Assembly: GCA_965240325.2 (NCBI GenBank)
Contig: OZ251231.1
Coordinates: 992,001 to 1,056,000, forward strand
Reading direction: 5' to 3'
Origin: Rebecca billardiae RCC1528
Lineage: Eukaryota > Haptophyta
DNA: 64,000 nt
Positions 10,315 through 21,231 of the stretch are shown in pieces. A program made the position numbers and the translations under genes. A model generated the notes under the pieces. That model ran no database searches. It was not told the DNA's origin and saw nothing but the letters and a program-made list of their open reading frames with translations. Within the stretch, counting starts at the first letter, position 1. Each line of letters begins with the position of its first letter.

Positions 10315-11616
10315 TCAGCGTCTTGTCGTCATCGAATCAGTCCGACTGGTGCTGCCGGCGTCATCACCATTTTTGCCGGCATCGCCGCTCGTGGCCAGCT
10401 GCGTGCCGTGATCCACGGCGGCTGCGCAGTGCTGCTTGCGCCAGAAGCACACCGCGCCGTCCGCACAGGCACAGATCAGGATGTCGCCAACGCACTGCAG
10501 GCACTTCACGCCGTCAGGCGTGGCAAGCCGCATGATCGCAGAGCCATCTCGCACGTTCCACAGCTTGACAGCCTCCTCAAAGCGGTAGGCGCTGGCGAGA
10601 AAGTGCCCACGGCACACAGCCAGGGCGAGGCCGAGCCCCTCCGCAGTGGTCGACTCGTCGAGCGCGTCAATGGTCACGTGTGGCTCCCAGCGGCCCCGCC
10701 CGATCACAGGCTCATCGTACCACCGCCACGTGTGGATGTCGCCGAACCAGTCAGCGGCGGCGAGCACTCCGCCGCCGAGCAGCGCGAGCGCGCTCGACTC
10801 CGCGGCATCATCACCGCGCAGCACGTGCGTGAGCATGGGCTGCTCGCCGGCCATCTCGCACTCAAACGTGTGGATTCGGCCGGAGCAGCCCACGGCAATC
10901 GTGGAGCCGCGCGTCGCGAGACAGGCGACGCCGGGGGCGTGCGAGAGGAGGGGGCGGAGCAGCTCGCCGGTATCTGCGCGGAAGCACGCCACCTCGGTGT
11001 CCTCGCCGCCGGCGATGATGAGCCCCATGCACGCCGCGAGCGCGCTGACGGTCGTGCATCCCGACTGTACATCCAGCCGGGTGCTGCCACCGCCAGCGAG
11101 CGAGAGCACGCGCACGCGGCCCTGCTGATCAGCCGATGCAGATGCGACCGCGACGTCGGCGGGGGCGCCCCCAAGCACGGCCAATGCGTCGTAGCCCTCC
11201 AGCCGAGGCACGATGTGAAGCTTCCTGCCGTCCGTCGTGCCTGCCCACATGAGCAGGCCGCACTGCGCACCGGCGATGAGCCACGGCACACCGAAGATCT
11301 GCGGCTGCTCCGGCGCGATGCATAGGACGCCAAGCTGGTTCCAGTGCATGGATTCCTGCGTCCCCCACGCGCGAGCATCTGCATGGTAGATTTCGCGGAT
11401 CCAGCCCCGCGGCGGCCGGTCGCTCGCAGGTGGCGACAGCCCCTCGATCACCGATCGTGCCGCCTCATCGGCACAGCCGAGGAGGCGGCACACGCGCATG
11501 CACGTGGAAAGATCGACGGCGCCATCGCCAAGATCATCGTCGCACAAGCGAGCAAGGACCTGCACGAGCAGATCCCCGGGCAGGTCCAAGAGGGTCGCAA
11601 CCGGCGATGGCTCCAT
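10315..11616 (-). CDS. F-box / WD40-repeat protein
   Basis: Single-exon frame; ATG at 11616 gives 433 aa. The frame is open to 11763, but that extension lacks features, whereas the F-box starts right after the 11616 ATG (LLDLPGDLLVQVLARL). The remainder looks like a WD40 propeller with irregular blades: repeated patches such as AVASASADQQGRVRVLSL, GLIIAGGEDTEVACFRADTG, GVLAAADWFGDIHTWRW, FEEAVKLWNVRDGSAIMRL and DILICACADGAVCFW end in the aromatic/W positions expected of WD blades. F-box/WD40 proteins are substrate adaptors of SCF ubiquitin ligases; the substrate is unknown. The next gene upstream on this strand is a RING protein, so two ubiquitin-type genes are neighbours. Confidence 0.75.
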   Translation of the reverse strand: MEPSPVATLLDLPGDLLVQVLARLCDDDLGDGAVDLSTCMRVCRLLGCADEAARSVIEGLSPPASDRPPRGWIREIYHADARAWGTQESMHWNQLGVLCIAPEQPQIFGVPWLIAGAQCGLLMWAGTTDGRKLHIVPRLEGYDALAVLGGAPADVAVASASADQQGRVRVLSLAGGGSTRLDVQSGCTTVSALAACMGLIIAGGEDTEVACFRADTGELLRPLLSHAPGVACLATRGSTIAVGCSGRIHTFECEMAGEQPMLTHVLRGDDAAESSALALLGGGVLAAADWFGDIHTWRWYDEPVIGRGRWEPHVTIDALDESTTAEGLGLALAVCRGHFLASAYRFEEAVKLWNVRDGSAIMRLATPDGVKCLQCVGDILICACADGAVCFWRKQHCAAAVDHGTQLATSGDAGKNGDDAGSTSRTDSMTTRR

Positions 11617-11878
11617 GTGCGGCCGGCCGTGGCCGTCCCCGGTCGGTTTTTCAGGCGGAAACAAACCGAAACAAATCATCTGCGGAAGCACTGCGGGCGA
11701 AATTGGGCGCGTCTTTTGACGCGACTCTTTTCCGACCGGCCTCGTCAACTGAACGGAGAACATGGTGCCCGTGATTGATCACGTCGACACGTGCCGTGCC
11801 GTCGCACCGCACAGATGCACGGACCGGAGTCGCGTCTAGGTGCACCACCTCTCGTCACGGGGCCGGCGTCCGCGAGAC

Positions 11879-12538
11879 TCACATGAGAGCACAGCCCGCC
11901 CATGCACCCCCAGCCTGCTCCTCATCGGCGCGTACGACGCCGCTGACACCGTCGCGCGCCTCACGCTGCCTCTGCGCGCGGACTGCTGCGAGCCACACCT
12001 CGCGCTGGCCCCAAGAATCGGGCGCGTCCCACGCGGGCACGCGCTCCGCGTCTGCGGGGAGCACGCGCCAGTGCGTGTAGTCCCCACAGCCGACGTGGCA
12101 CGCCCAGGTCACGTTGCCGAACGCCTCCACGCCCTCGTGCTGATAGCGGTACATCGGGTGGGGGATGCGCTGCGTGCGGCCGCAGCGCTCGCACTGGTAG
12201 CGAAGCACGTTGGTGACGCCGATGCGACACGCGGCGCACAGCCCGCTGTTGTCTGTCATCGGCCGCTGCTGGCAGCACATGCGGCAGGAGCCCATGCGCG
12301 TCTCGACGCGGCTGACGACGCCGTCAGCGTCGATGCGGATGAAGCCGCAGCCGATCGGACATTGCCCAACACCGTCCTGCCCGCCCTCGCAGATGAGCTC
12401 GATGCATCGGCGACAGTAGAAAGTCGTCGAAGTGGATGATCCACAGCACGGCATGTCCACGCGCTCATCCCGACCGCTCACGTAGCATACAGCGCATAGT
12501 TCCTCAGTCGGAGCCGACGCTTCCGCTTCCGCTGCCAT
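11879..12538 (-). CDS. RING-like cysteine-rich zinc-binding protein
   Basis: A 219-aa protein from ATG 12538. The frame is open to 12718, but the upstream part is low-complexity and outside the domain. It begins with an acidic segment, then CAVCYVSGRDERVDMPCCG and FYCRRCIELICEGG, a RING-type C3HC4-like arrangement, then CPIGCGFI. Two more cysteine clusters follow (CRMCCQQRP ... GLCAACRIG; YQCERCGRTQRI), and a WACHVGCGDYTHW segment that may bind another zinc. The likely role is an E3 ubiquitin ligase or a zinc-binding scaffold; the exact family is not recognised. It is divergent from the OPA3 gene, with 206 bp between start codons. Confidence 0.65.
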   Translation of the reverse strand: MAAEAEASAPTEELCAVCYVSGRDERVDMPCCGSSTSTTFYCRRCIELICEGGQDGVGQCPIGCGFIRIDADGVVSRVETRMGSCRMCCQQRPMTDNSGLCAACRIGVTNVLRYQCERCGRTQRIPHPMYRYQHEGVEAFGNVTWACHVGCGDYTHWRVLPADAERVPAWDAPDSWGQREVWLAAVRAQRQREARDGVSGVVRADEEQAGGAWAGCALM

Positions 12539-12744
12539 TCTTAGTGAGGAGTGGACTGGTCGCGCGGTCGCGCCCTGCGAACCGGTACTGTATTGTACGG
12601 TTCCCGATTGTACCAGTAAAACGCCAACGCAAGGCCTGGGCCAACGGCAGCTTGGGCCTTGGGGGCGCGGTCGCGCTCGGTGGGTTGAGGCGCGGGCCGT
12701 CTCAGCCACGCTGCTCACACGCGTGTGCCTAGTGTCGGGTGGCC

Positions 12745-13188
12745 ATGGCGCTGAAGGTCGCCTACTGGGTCATCGAGCGCGCGGCAGAGCCGATCAGCAA
12801 CGTCATCGAGCGCGTGGCTGCGCGATCACCTCGATTCCAGCAGATGAGCCGCAAGCTGGCCCGCCATCACAGTCGGAGGGCTTCGGCACGGCATGACTCC
12901 ATCTTCGGCGAGCCCGCCATGTTCAGCACGCTGACAGACGAGCAAGCCAGCAAGGTTGGCGCAGAAATTCTTGGCGAGTGCATCGTGTGGACTGTTGGGT
13001 TGACGGTGCTTGCGCACAGGAGCTACACCGAGTCTCGGCACGAGAAAGATCAGCAGGCGCGATTGAGAGGCATGGAACAGCGCATTGCCGAACTGGAACA
13101 CCACATCGAGGCCATGGACTCGCTCCACTTGCACCGGACCGATTCACGCCGCTTGCACAGAGCCGACTCGGCTCGAGCCGGAGTTTGA
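12745..13188 (+). CDS. OPA3: OPA3-like mitochondrial protein
   Basis: 147 aa from ATG 12745. The N-terminus (ALKVAYWVIERAAEPISNVI) matches the OPA3 start pattern of a hydrophobic amphipathic helix followed by Lys/Glu-Pro-Ile. The middle carries LTDEQASKVGAEILGECIVW, equivalent to the conserved ELGAELLGE segment, then a hydrophobic stretch (TVGLTVLAH) and a coiled coil (LRGMEQRIAELEHHIEAMDS). Length and order fit the family (about 130-180 aa). OPA3 acts in mitochondrial membranes and affects lipid metabolism and morphology; its precise biochemistry is unsettled. A short Arg/His/Ser-rich tail follows the coiled coil. It shares a divergent promoter with the RING gene. Confidence 0.8.
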   Translation: MALKVAYWVIERAAEPISNVIERVAARSPRFQQMSRKLARHHSRRASARHDSIFGEPAMFSTLTDEQASKVGAEILGECIVWTVGLTVLAHRSYTESRHEKDQQARLRGMEQRIAELEHHIEAMDSLHLHRTDSRRLHRADSARAGV

Positions 13189-13643
13189 ATCACGGTGCAG
13201 AACGCGCGATCGAGCACAGAGGCGTTTCTCAGAGGCGATGTGCGGGGCGCATCCGAGCCATGGCTTCGCACGTCACATCACGATGCGGGCAGCGAGCGGG
13301 CGGGTCTATCGGCTTCATCAGTCGACGACTGCTGCCCAACCCGCTGCCTAACTAGCTTCGCAGCTCAGCATCAGAACTCTCAACAGTCAACTCACGCAGC
13401 ATTGTAGTCACTACTGTAGCTGTATCAGTAGTCATCTGCTACTATCTAGTCCGTGCGTGACGTGTGAGTTTTAGTGTCGTGATGAGTAGTCAATGATGTA
13501 GCAGTCATGTCATCATCGTCGATCGACTGATGCCACGGACACGGTAGTGAGTACTGATTCACTACTGAGCGAGCCGCCTGAGCGCCGAGCGCGGACGACT
13601 CCGGCAGAGTCAGACGACGAGACTCTGCTGATGAGTGCGCTGC
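13189..13643. other. Convergent intergenic gap
   Basis: 455 bp between the convergent OPA3 and kinase genes. It is rich in short CACTACTG/AGTAGT motifs. I see no gene or strong hairpin in it. Confidence 0.5.
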
Positions 13644-16223
13644 TTAAGAGATGGCGCATGTGTGGCACGGGCCCGTGGTCTTGACGCCCGGTCGCGCGCC
13701 GCGCTCGCGCAGGTACGCCACCACCGCGTCGTGCCCGTTGCGCACAGCCTCGTCGAGCGGCGTGTGGCCCCATCGGTCGTACGGGCTCGAGTCGACGTGC
13801 AGCGACTCGAGCAGCTGCCTGCACGCGTCTAGCCGGCCCTCGGCCGCCGCCACGTGCAGCGGCGCGCGCGAGTCGTAGTCGACGCTCGAGGCGAGCTCCG
13901 GCCCGTGCTTCTGCGCGAGCTGGTGCAGCACGTGCACCTGGCCGCGCGCCGCGGCGAAGCACATGGCGCACGTGGCCGCCTCGAGCGCGGCGCCGTCGCT
14001 CATCTGGATCGACGCCGCCGACGCCGCTCCGCGCGCCGCGCCGCGCTCGACGAGGAACTGCGCGACGCGGTCGTGCCGCTCGCGCTCGGCCTCGTCGAGC
14101 GGCGTCGCGCCCCAGCGGTCGGCGAGCGACGGGTTGGCCGCCGCCTGGTCGACCAGGTACCGGACGGCCTCGAGCTGGCCCTCGGCGGCGGCCAGGTGCA
14201 GCGGCGTGCGCTTGTCGTAGTCGCCGTCGTTCACGCCAAAGCCGCGCACCCACCCGCCGCTCTCCGCCTCCGCCTCGGCGCTGCGGGCGACCAGCTCCTT
14301 GAGCTGCTCCACCTTGCCCGCGGCGGCGGCGTGGCACATGAGCGCGGCGTGCAGGTCGTGGCGCAGCCGGCGCGCGGGCGCGCCCTTTGGCGAGAAGCCC
14401 CTCGGCCCGTCGCCCCCAGCCGCCGCCGCCGCCGCCGCCGCCGCACGGCCGCCGCCGCCGCCGCCCGCCGAGCCGAGCGCGCCCGGCGCGCCCGCCTCCG
14501 GCGCAGCGTCCGCCTCATCCGAGTGCAGCACGGCGTCGACGATCGACACGCGCTTCGCGCCCTTCACGGCGCCGCGCGCGAGCAGGTACTCGGCGACGGC
14601 CGCGTGCCCGTGCCGGCGCGCGTCGTCGAGCGGCGTGCCGCCCCAGCGGTCGACAGGGCTCACGCTCGCGCCCGCCTCCTCGGCCAAGAACTGGACGGCG
14701 TCGAGCAGCCCTTCGGAGGCGGCGAGGTGGATGGGCGTGCGCATGTCGTAGTCGCCCGCGTTCACGTCGACGCCGTGCTCCTTGAGCTGGCGCATCTGCG
14801 CGACGTCGCCCTTCGCGGCGGCCTCGCACATGTCGCCGACGGTCGCGTCCTGCCGCGTGCCGCGCGTCGCGCCCGCCTTGGTCAGGTACTCGACGACGGC
14901 GTCGTGCTTGTGCCGGAGCGCGTCGTCGAGCGGCGTGCCGCCCCAGCGGTCGACGGGGCTCACGTCCGCCCTCGCCTCCTTCACGAGCAGCTCGGCCATC
15001 TCCAACCTCCCCTCGGACGCGGCGAGGTGCAGCGCGGTGCGCTTGTCGTAGTCGCCCTGGTCCACGTCCGCGCCCTGCGCGATCAGCACGCGCAGCGCCA
15101 GCAGGTTGCCCTGCGCCGCCGCGTCGCACAGGTTCATCGACTGCTCGGCCGTGTGCTTGGCGTCGGCGCCGCCGAGCGCGCGCGCCGTGTACCCGCCCTG
15201 CGCCGTGAGGAACGCCGCGACGGACTTGTGCTTGGAGCGGATCGCGTCGTCGAGCGGCGTGCCGCCCCATCGGTCGACCGGGTTCACCCGCGCGCCCGCC
15301 TCGTCGACGAGGAACTCGACGACGGGCAGCAGCCCCTCGGAGGCGGCGAGGTGGAGCGCGGTGCGCTTGTCGTAGTCGCCCTTGTTCGCCGCGTCCGCGC
15401 CCAGCTCGGCGACGATCCGCCGCAGCTCGGCCAGGTCGCCGTTCGCCGCCGATTCGATGAGCGCCGCCGCCGTGTCGATCTCTTTGGTCGGCCGCCGAGG
15501 CCCGAGGCCCGAGCCCGCCGCGCCCGCCACGCCGCCCTGCGCGCGCAGGTACGCCTCGACCTCGGCGTGGCGCGAGCGCGCGGCGTCGTCCACCGGCGTG
15601 TAGCCCCAGCGGTCGAGCGGGCTGAGCGCGCAGCCCGCCTCCTCCGCGAGGTACTTGACGGCGTCGAGCGCGCCCTCGGACGCGGCGAGGTGGATGGGCG
15701 TGCGCTTGTCGTAGTCTCCCACGCCAAGGTCGACGCCCTCCGCGCGCATCTGGCGCAGCAGCTCGACGTCGCCGCGCGCGGCCGCGTCGCACACCTCGGA
15801 CGAGGCGTACGGCTGCAGGCTGCCCGACGTGGTGGCGCGCTTCTGCGCGCCCGTGCCCTTCCGCGCGCCCTTCGCCAGCAGCAGGTCGACCACGTCCTTG
15901 TGCTTGGAGCGGATCGCGTCGTCGAGCGGCGTGTTGCCCCAGCGGTCGACCGGTGAGATGTTGGCGCCGCACTCCTCGATCAGGAAGCCGACGACCTCGG
16001 CGAGCCCCTCGGAGGCGGCGAGGTGGAGCGCGGTGCGCCGGTCGTAGTCGCCCTCGTCCACCGGCGTGCCGCCGTCGACCAGCGCCCTCAGCTGGCCCAG
16101 GTCGGAGTGCGCGGCCGCCTCGCACAGCGCCGTCGAGGCCGCGTACCGAGATTGAATCTCGACCTCGTCCTCGCCCACGTACATGCCAAACTCCTCCTCG
16201 AGCACGTCGACCTCGCGCCTGTT

Positions 16224-16262
<39 letters not shown>

Positions 16263-17770
16263 GCCGTCCCTCGGGTCGAGCGCGCCCGCGCCCAGCAGCG
16301 GCTTGAGCGGCGCCTCGATCTCGCGCGCGTACAGCTTGTCCCAGTCGAGCCCTGCGCGCGGCGCGCGGCGCGCGCGGCGTGCGCGGCGTGCGCGGCGTGC
16401 GCGGCGTGCGCGGTGTGCGCGTGCATGGCCTTCCGCACGCGCGGCGCGGTCGGGAGGGCGGTGGTGCGGCACGCCCGGCGCGGCGGCGCGCGCGTGCGCT
16501 CTCGCGCCGCGCGCGCGCACCGTCAAAGAAGGGGTGGCGCTTGAGCTCCTCCACGCCCTCGGCGCCGCAGCACATGCGCTTCTGCGTCGAGACGGTGAGC
16601 AGCCGCTTGATCAGGTCGGCGGCGTGCTTCGAGAGCGAGCTGTGCGGGGTGAGCACGCGGTGGGCGCGCGAGCGCCGACGCGCGCGCGCACGCAGGGGTT
16701 CGCTTGCACGGCGCACGCGGGCGGGCTCCGTGCGCGCGCGGGAGCGCCGCGCCAAGCAGGGCAGGCGGGGGGCGCCGCGACGCGCACGCGCGCGCGCACC
16801 GAGGCAGCGGCTTGAGGTGCTTGCCCTTCTTGAACGACTCGAGGCGCGCGTTCATGTTGTCGCTCTCGAGGCCGACGAGCGGGAGATCGCCCGTGATCAT
16901 CTCGCAGAACAGCAGCCCGAGTGCCCACCAGTCCACCGACTTTCCATAGTCCTTCTCGAGGAACATCTCGGGCGCGGAGAAGGCCATCGTCCCGATCATC
17001 GTGTTGAGCCGGCCGCGCGCGGGGCCGCGCTCGGCGGCCTCGGCGCCCGGCTCGGTCGGGGCCGCGGGCTGCAGCTTCTTCGCCAGCCCAAAGTCCGCCA
17101 GCTTCACGTGCCCGTCGTGCGCGACGAGAATGTTCTCAGGCTTGAGGTCGCGATACACGAACTCGTGCTTGTGCACGTGCGCGATCGCGAGCGCGATCTC
17201 GGCGATGTACAGCTGCGCCCACGCCTCGGGGAAGGTCTGGCGCTCGAGGTGAGAGTACAGGTCGCCGCCGCCAACGAATTCGAGGACGAAGTACACGTGG
17301 TTCGCGTCCTGGAACGCGTAGTGCAGCGTGACCACGAACGGGTGCTTGATCTCTTGCATCGCGGCCGACTCGGAGATCGCGCGCCGCGCGTCGCCCGAGC
17401 GGCGCATGTTGCGCTTGACGAGGACCTTGAGCGCGTACAGCTTCCCGCTCGACTTCTTGCGCACGAGCAGCACCGTGCCGAACCCACCCTCGCCCAGCTT
17501 GGAGAGCACGTCAAAGTCGGTGATCGAGAGCGTCGTGTCCGACTTTGGCACGCCGGGGATGGCGGACGTGCTCTCCGTGCCGTAGCTCTTGGTGCGGTCG
17601 ACGGGCACTTCGTGGCTCTCGATGCTATGCTCGTCGCTCGAGCGTGGCCTGGGGGCGCCCTTGTACAGCCTCCACGTCGCCGCCCTCGAGGGGGACGCGA
17701 GGAATGATGGCCCGATTCGGACGATACGCGGACCGCCACTCGGCGTGACGTTTGGGGGACTAGTGCTCAC
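13644..17770 (-). CDS. AGC-type Ser/Thr protein kinase fused to seven ankyrin blocks
   Basis: Three exons on the reverse strand: 17770-16800, 16639-16521, 16351-13644 (1265 aa). Donors are GTGCGC, and splicing restores the frame at KPLPR-SLSKHAADLIKRLL and HPFFDG-LDWDKLYAREIE. The kinase domain has the glycine loop LGEGGFGTVLLV, the lysine in YALKVLVKR, the catalytic loop YRDLKPENI, DFGLA, and APEMFLEKDYGKSVDWWALG. The LDWDKLYAREIEAPLKP segment is the start of an AGC-kinase C-tail. A polyglycine linker follows, then seven related blocks of about 100-115 residues, each carrying a GDYDKRTALHLAASEG-like ankyrin and, in most, a PVDRWGGTPLDDA-like one. The GDYDKRT form is also seen in glutaminase C-terminal ankyrins. 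The role is signalling; the target is unknown. The kinase start at 17770 is the first ATG of the frame. Confidence 0.85.
13690..16140 (-). repeat. Tandem ankyrin-block array within the kinase gene
   Basis: Seven DNA-level repeats, seen as recurring GTCGTAGTCGCC-type words near 13871, 14212, 14740, 15042, 15365, 15706 and 16035. The period is about 300-340 bp except one 528-bp step, which holds an Ala/Gly-rich linker. Successive blocks are similar enough to suggest recent expansion by unequal exchange. Confidence 0.8.
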
Positions 17771-18087
17771 TATTCAAGAGCCTGAAATTCTGACTATGAT
17801 ATCTGACTTTCTCGCGAGTAGTCAGTAGTCACCGACACCGAATCGAGTTTCCGACCGGGCGGCTCGCCTCCGACCGGCTCCGCTTGCCGCTCCTTACCGT
17901 CCTTAGTTCCGTTGGTAGCTGCTCGTTGAACGCGTCCGCGGTCGCTGGGGAGCGCCGCATCGCGGAGGGCGCAGCGGCACCAAGCCCGTCAGCACTGGAC
18001 AGCAGCAGCAGCAAGATGAGATCAGCATGACGACGAGATGCCGGATGGACATGAGTCGCGCCGTCACGGACTCAGCGTCCGCGCACC
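17771..18087. other. Short intergenic region
   Basis: 317 bp between two genes on the reverse strand (kinase start and sulfotransferase stop). It presumably holds the kinase promoter. I see no distinct motif. Confidence 0.4.
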
Positions 18088-19701
18088 TCAGCCTGCCGAG
18101 CTCGGCGAGGCGGCGGCGGGTGGGACGAGGACGCGCAGCCGCTCGAGCGCGTGCCGGAGCAGTAGCCGGCGCGCGTCGTCGACGCTCGGGCGCTCCAGCA
18201 CTTCCCAAGTCCGCGTCTCGGCCACCCAGCGAACCACCACCGGCGCGCCCCCTTCAGCGCGCAGAATCGTCGCGGGCGCGCCCTCGAGCGCGAAGAAACG
18301 CGCGTGCGGCACGGAGTAGACCGCGCCGGAGAAGGCGACGCGCTTCGAGCCCGTGTGCTCCTCCGGAGGGCCCGCGTCGTCGGCGGCGGCGGCGGGAGCG
18401 ATCGCAGACGCCTCGGCCATGCGTGGTGCGCCGCATTGCACGCCGAGCATCGCGCACGCCTGCTGCGCGTGCCGTCGGCGCGCCGCCGTGTACAGCGTCG
18501 CCTCGCACTGGAGCAGCGCGTCGAGCTGTGCGCGCGCCGCCGACGGGAGCGCGCTGAGCACGTCGCGCGCGCTGAAGGGCGCCGGCATGGCGTTGCGCCT
18601 GAAGCGCCCCTCTCGCGCCCACGACCAGCGCTCCGCGGCGCGCCCGCCGTCCCGCTCGAGGACCTCGGCGCTCGGCCGCGTGCCCTGCGTCGCCTCGAGC
18701 GCGTATGCAATCATACGCACCGTGGTCGCCGGCCGCTCGGCCAGGCCGACCACGCCGATGCGTCGCAGGGCGGCGAGCGCGTGCGGCAGCAGCTCGGCGG
18801 AGGAGGCGCCGCGGAGCTGCGGCGCGGGGGTGAGCCACGTGCTCAGCCGCGGCCCGCGCACCCCGCACGCGAGCGGCGTGCCCTCCGCGCCGAGCTCCTC
18901 CACCTCCATCTCGACCCGGCGCGCGACGGCCGCGCTGGCGATGCCGAGGCTGAGGTTGACGGCGCGCATGCGCTCGGCGATCGCCCGGCTCAGCGCGACG
19001 CCCTCGGACGCGGCGGCCTCGGCGCGCGGCGCGGACGCGGCCTGCGTGGGCGTGCCTTGTGACGCAGCTCGCGGCTGGCCGGGCACGCATCCCGCGCCCC
19101 CCGCGCGCCCCTCCGCCGAGGGCAGCGGCGAGAATCTGAGCAGCTCGCACTCAGCCTCGTCCGCCGCGGCAAAGCCCGGAAGCGACGCGCGCGCCGCGAG
19201 CCGGCGCAGCTTGAAGAGGGTACCCGAGACGTAGAGCTCGCGCGGCTCGCGCAGCACGGTGATCACAACCACCGGGCGGTCGAGCGCGCCCAACATCCCG
19301 AAGAGGAGGTGGCCGGCGATCACATCGTGCGCCCGCACGTGCGCCGCCTGCGCGTCGCTCAGCTGCAGCGACATGTCTGCTGTCGAGGAGAGGTTGGCGT
19401 GGCCGAGCGCGTGCTCGGTGTCCATCCAGCGCGTGTACGCGAGATACCGCCGGCCGTGCGCCGCGCACCAGCGCTTGAGCAGCGCCTCCACCGTCGTGCC
19501 CATCGCCTTGAACACGTGGACAAACAGCGTCGCTCGGCGCGCAGACAGGTCGACGGTTGCGCCATCGGCGAGCGGGGCCCGAACAGTCAGCGGGGGCACC
19601 GTCAAGCTGGATGGGCGCACGTAGCTCCAGGCGAGCGCGCCGACGAGCAGGACGGCGACCGCGAGCGTCAGCCTCGCGGGCGAGGCTTGCTGTTGCAGCA
19701 T
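18088..19701 (-). CDS. Type II membrane sulfotransferase-like protein
   Basis: 537-aa single-exon frame. A signal anchor near the N-terminus (LTLAVAVLLVGALAW) is followed by a luminal domain, the topology of Golgi glycosyl/sulfotransferases. LFVHVFKAMGTTVEALLKRW sits where carbohydrate sulfotransferases carry the 5'-phosphosulfate loop (usually a K-x-G-T/S pattern), and VVVITVLREPRELYVSGTLF matches the 3'-phosphate motif (LR-x-P-x-x-x-x-x-S). Both PAPS-binding elements are therefore present in order, about 85 residues apart. The C-terminal 200 residues are not recognised. The likely reaction is sulfate transfer from PAPS to a glycan or protein in the Golgi, consistent with sulfated polysaccharides of marine algae. 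It is divergent from HslV. Confidence 0.62.
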   Translation of the reverse strand: MLQQQASPARLTLAVAVLLVGALAWSYVRPSSLTVPPLTVRAPLADGATVDLSARRATLFVHVFKAMGTTVEALLKRWCAAHGRRYLAYTRWMDTEHALGHANLSSTADMSLQLSDAQAAHVRAHDVIAGHLLFGMLGALDRPVVVITVLREPRELYVSGTLFKLRRLAARASLPGFAAADEAECELLRFSPLPSAEGRAGGAGCVPGQPRAASQGTPTQAASAPRAEAAASEGVALSRAIAERMRAVNLSLGIASAAVARRVEMEVEELGAEGTPLACGVRGPRLSTWLTPAPQLRGASSAELLPHALAALRRIGVVGLAERPATTVRMIAYALEATQGTRPSAEVLERDGGRAAERWSWAREGRFRRNAMPAPFSARDVLSALPSAARAQLDALLQCEATLYTAARRRHAQQACAMLGVQCGAPRMAEASAIAPAAAADDAGPPEEHTGSKRVAFSGAVYSVPHARFFALEGAPATILRAEGGAPVVVRWVAETRTWEVLERPSVDDARRLLLRHALERLRVLVPPAAASPSSAG

Positions 19702-19850
19702 AAGTCACGCCAGCCGGGCCGCAGCCGCCATCGTGCAACTCGCGATGCATGTCCCTCGACGAACAAGCCGGACGCACGCGCGTGTCGTCGCTCGAAGTTT
19801 TCGCGGCAGCAGTGGCAGCAGCGACTCGTCGTCGAGCGCACGCGAGGAGC

Positions 19851-20537
19851 ATGTTGCGTGCGGCTGCCCGGGCGTGCTGCAGGCGGGTGTCGGCCGGAAG
19901 GCCAGCGGGCTGGGCCGGGCTGGGTGCGTCCCCTGCGCGTGTCTATCATGGCTTCGGCGCGCTCGATGGCAGCCAGACGGTGAAGATGCACGGCACGACC
20001 GTCCTGTGCGTCCGAAAGGACAACCAGGTCTTCATGATTGCGGATGGCCAGGTGACCCTGGGCTCGAACACGATCAAGGGGAACGCGCGCAAAGTGCGCA
20101 AGCTGAAGGACAACGTGATCACTGGCTTCGCGGGAGGCACAGCGGACGCGCTCACGCTCTTTGAGCGGCTGGAGACGAAGCTGCAAGAGCACCCGGAGAC
20201 GATGCGCGCGTGCGTCGAGATGGCCAAGGCCTGGCGTACGGACAAGTTCCTGCGCCGGCTTGAGGCTGTGATGATCGTGGCTGACCCGCACGTGTCCCTC
20301 ATGCTCACGGGCACGGGAGACGTCATCGAGCCGGAGGATGGCGTCATCGGCGTCGGCTCGGGTGGCCAGTACGCACTCGCTGCGGCGCGCGCGCTGATTG
20401 ACGTCCCGGGGATGGATGCCGAGGCGGTCGCGCGCAAGGCGATGCAGATCGCGACGGAGGTGTGCATCTACACGAACGACAAGTACACGTTCGAAAAATT
20501 GGAGCTGCCGCCCGCGAAGGAGGACGCTGAGAAGTAG
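19851..20537 (+). CDS. hslV: HslV-type threonine protease subunit, probably mitochondrial
   Basis: 228 aa from ATG 19851; the frame is open to an ATG at 19749, but the 19851 start gives a short Arg/Ala-rich N-terminus ([12 protein letters not shown]) that fits a mitochondrial targeting peptide. The mature enzyme begins at the first Thr of [20 protein letters not shown], the HslV active-site threonine exposed by processing. Other conserved parts are [52 protein letters not shown] and [13 protein letters not shown]. HslV forms a double-hexamer protease with the AAA+ unfoldase HslU; HslU is not in the window. HslVU is retained in mitochondria of several protist groups. Single exon, divergent from the sulfotransferase gene (149 bp). 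Confidence 0.93.
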   Translation: MLRAAARACCRRVSAGRPAGWAGLGASPARVYHGFGALDGSQTVKMHGTTVLCVRKDNQVFMIADGQVTLGSNTIKGNARKVRKLKDNVITGFAGGTADALTLFERLETKLQEHPETMRACVEMAKAWRTDKFLRRLEAVMIVADPHVSLMLTGTGDVIEPEDGVIGVGSGGQYALAAARALIDVPGMDAEAVARKAMQIATEVCIYTNDKYTFEKLELPPAKEDAEK

Positions 20538-21231
20538 CTTGCTTGCGCAGGCAGCTGGTTCGGCAGCTACACCGAGTTCACTGCGTGGGCCGCTGAGCAG
20601 CGCATCGGATTTATTCATGGAGTCACGGGCGCTGACCTCACTCTCAAACTCCTGGCTCCGCGACCACGGATTGCAGCTGCTGGACTGCTGTCGCTTCGCT
20701 GATCACACCGTGCCTACTGATTGAGCAATCATGGATTCATGCGCAGCACGCGTGCATCGTGCCAATCATTCGGCCTGCGGGCCCTGCGGCGCAGCCCGCA
20801 GAGTGACTGGCAAGTCTGGCAACGCGCGCGGCCGCCGGCCGGGCCGGCGAACGAGCGTCGCAGGGCCGCGCACGCGCCCGGCCTGGGCCTGGCCCACGCC
20901 CGCTCACGACCCCACGCGAGTCGTAACTATTATTGAACGTGCCCTCACCAATATATCTGCTATCGTCAGCATATCGTCAATATATTATATGATCGGCTAC
21001 GTCAGTCCGTCACTCCGTCACGCGGGCCGGACGGGCGGACGGCGGGACGCCGGACGGGCGACGCGGGTCCGCAAACTTATTGCTGATGATACAATTATAT
21101 TAGCGCGCGCATATGAACGAAATACACGCAGACGCCACGCTGCGGCGCGCGAACTGGCCTGGCGCCGCTCATAATGTCTCATACGAGCGCTTGCGCATGA
21201 TGCGCAGACTGTCAATCATCATCAGCGAACG
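20538..21231. other. Convergent intergenic gap
   Basis: 694 bp between the 3' ends of HslV and TBCC. It contains GC-rich CCGGACGGGC-type runs near 21020-21065 and a TA-rich stretch near 20940-21000. No gene seen. Confidence 0.5.

Noticed and set aside
13513-16526. Other long frames on both strands across the ankyrin region
   Set aside because: They are shadow frames of a repetitive GC-rich gene; only one frame carries the ankyrin and kinase motifs.
20938-21010. Replication origin or matrix site in the TA-rich patch
   Set aside because: The patch is short, has no repeats or dyads beyond those expected, and nothing supports the function.
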